Below, piece by piece: positions 63,669-64,000 of a stretch of 64,000 bases of DNA. Origin of the DNA: JAVJSF01 sp040219555 (GTDB lineage Bacteria; Actinomycetota; Thermoleophilia; Miltoncostaeales; Miltoncostaeaceae). The first letter of the stretch is position 1. The number at the start of each line of letters is the position of its first letter. Made by a program: the position numbers and the translations under genes. The stretch spans positions 1-64,000 of the forward strand of contig JAVJSF010000013.1 of assembly GCA_040219555.1 (NCBI GenBank). The letters run 5' to 3'. A model generated the notes under the pieces. That model was not told the DNA's origin, did not search any database, and worked only from the letters and a program-made list of their open reading frames with translations.

Positions 63669-64000
63669 ATGGCGCGTCAGACGCCCACCCCCCGCGTGGG
63701 GATAGTGATGGGAAGCGACAGCGACCTGCCGACCATGGAGCCGGCCGCCGCGGTGCTGACCGAGCTGGGGATCCCCCACGAGGTCCGCGTGGTCTCGGCC
63801 CACCGCACCCCGCACGACATGATCACCTACGGCGGCGAGGCCGCCGACCGCGGCCTGCGCGTCATCATCGCCGGCGCCGGCGGGGCCGCACATCTGCCCG
63901 GGATGCTGGCCGCGGTGACCCTGCTGCCGGTGATCGGCGTGCCCGTCAAGAGCAGCAGCCTGGACGGGCTCGACTCGCTGCTGTCGATCGTGCAGATGCC
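63669..64000 (+). CDS. purE: N5-carboxyaminoimidazole ribonucleotide mutase, 5' part (runs off window)
   Basis: PurE rearranges N5-CAIR to CAIR, the step after PurK. The visible 110 residues have GIVMGSDSDLPTM, the catalytic His region VVSAHRTPHDM, IIAGAGGAAHLPGMLAA and the hinge VIGVPVKSSSLDGLDSLLSIVQMP, all typical of class I PurE. A CGGAGGAG ribosome site precedes ATG 63669. The gene is cut only by the window end. Confidence 0.97.
   Translation, partial: MARQTPTPRVGIVMGSDSDLPTMEPAAAVLTELGIPHEVRVVSAHRTPHDMITYGGEAADRGLRVIIAGAGGAAHLPGMLAAVTLLPVIGVPVKSSSLDGLDSLLSIVQM

Overview
The window is about 64 kb of very GC-rich, densely packed chromosomal DNA. The gene order (groEL; guaB3-guaA; rplM-rpsI-glmM-glmS-acpS-nnr-alr; sufBD-Rieske-sufCSUT; purK-purE), frequent GTG starts and 4-base gene overlaps point to the Actinomycetota. 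Secreted beta-repeat proteins, NlpC/M23/M15 wall hydrolases and a WhiG/FliA-type sigma factor would fit a deep-branching class such as Thermoleophilia. That class assignment is inference; no rRNA is present to settle it. I see no insertion sequence, phage, CRISPR array or transferred island. Every gap between called genes is shorter than 300 bases, but only because the gene at 396 is taken from its early start.

Layout. 1-8.2 kb: the end of groEL, a J-like/TPR protein, an AEC-type carrier with pyrF, a LacI regulator facing an acetoacetate-decarboxylase-like gene, and a dacA-type carboxypeptidase with a PfkB kinase. 8.3-11.6 kb: guaB3-guaA-hslR. 12.1-20.7 kb: one long cluster, rplM-rpsI-glmM-glmS-acpS-nnr-alr-CCA/poly(A) nucleotidyltransferase, joining ribosomal proteins to amino-sugar and D-alanine supply for peptidoglycan. 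20.8-26.1 kb: a cobalamin adenosyltransferase and four secreted wall hydrolases. 26.2-34.8 kb: an eight-gene suf operon on the minus strand, a beta-repeat exported protein, and a SufR-like regulator. 35.1-42.8 kb: a methyltransferase/thioesterase/amidohydrolase operon, ferredoxin, Mrp, two metallo-beta-lactamase-fold proteins, an RpiB-MaoC fusion and a lipoprotein. 42.8-50.5 kb: a sigma factor, an EF-G-like GTPase, a Nif3-like protein, tRNA-Gly, a PAS-GAF-GGDEF-HD-GYP protein and RF3. 50.6-59.9 kb: an ABC exporter, an esterase, tRNA-Cys, a glyoxalase-fold protein, a Y-family polymerase, a DASS transporter, and an MFS pump with aldo/keto reductase under a divergent TetR. 60-64 kb: a second GGDEF-HD-GYP protein, tRNA-Val and purK-purE.

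Expression signals. Many genes have a TAnnnT -10 hexamer ending 6-8 bases before the start codon, so their mRNAs are probably leaderless. At five genes (AEC carrier, SufR-like regulator, an MBL-fold enzyme, the sigma factor, TetR) the codon at that position instead opens a tiny ORF of 3-12 codons, whose TGA stop overlaps the start codon of the real gene by four bases. This leaderless mini-ORF with coupled gene architecture is the most interesting candidate in the window for an undescribed regulatory layer. Other points of note are an apparent ACG start for glmM, an RpiB-like/MaoC fusion lacking both usual RpiB histidines, and an EF-G-like protein with a broken G4 motif.
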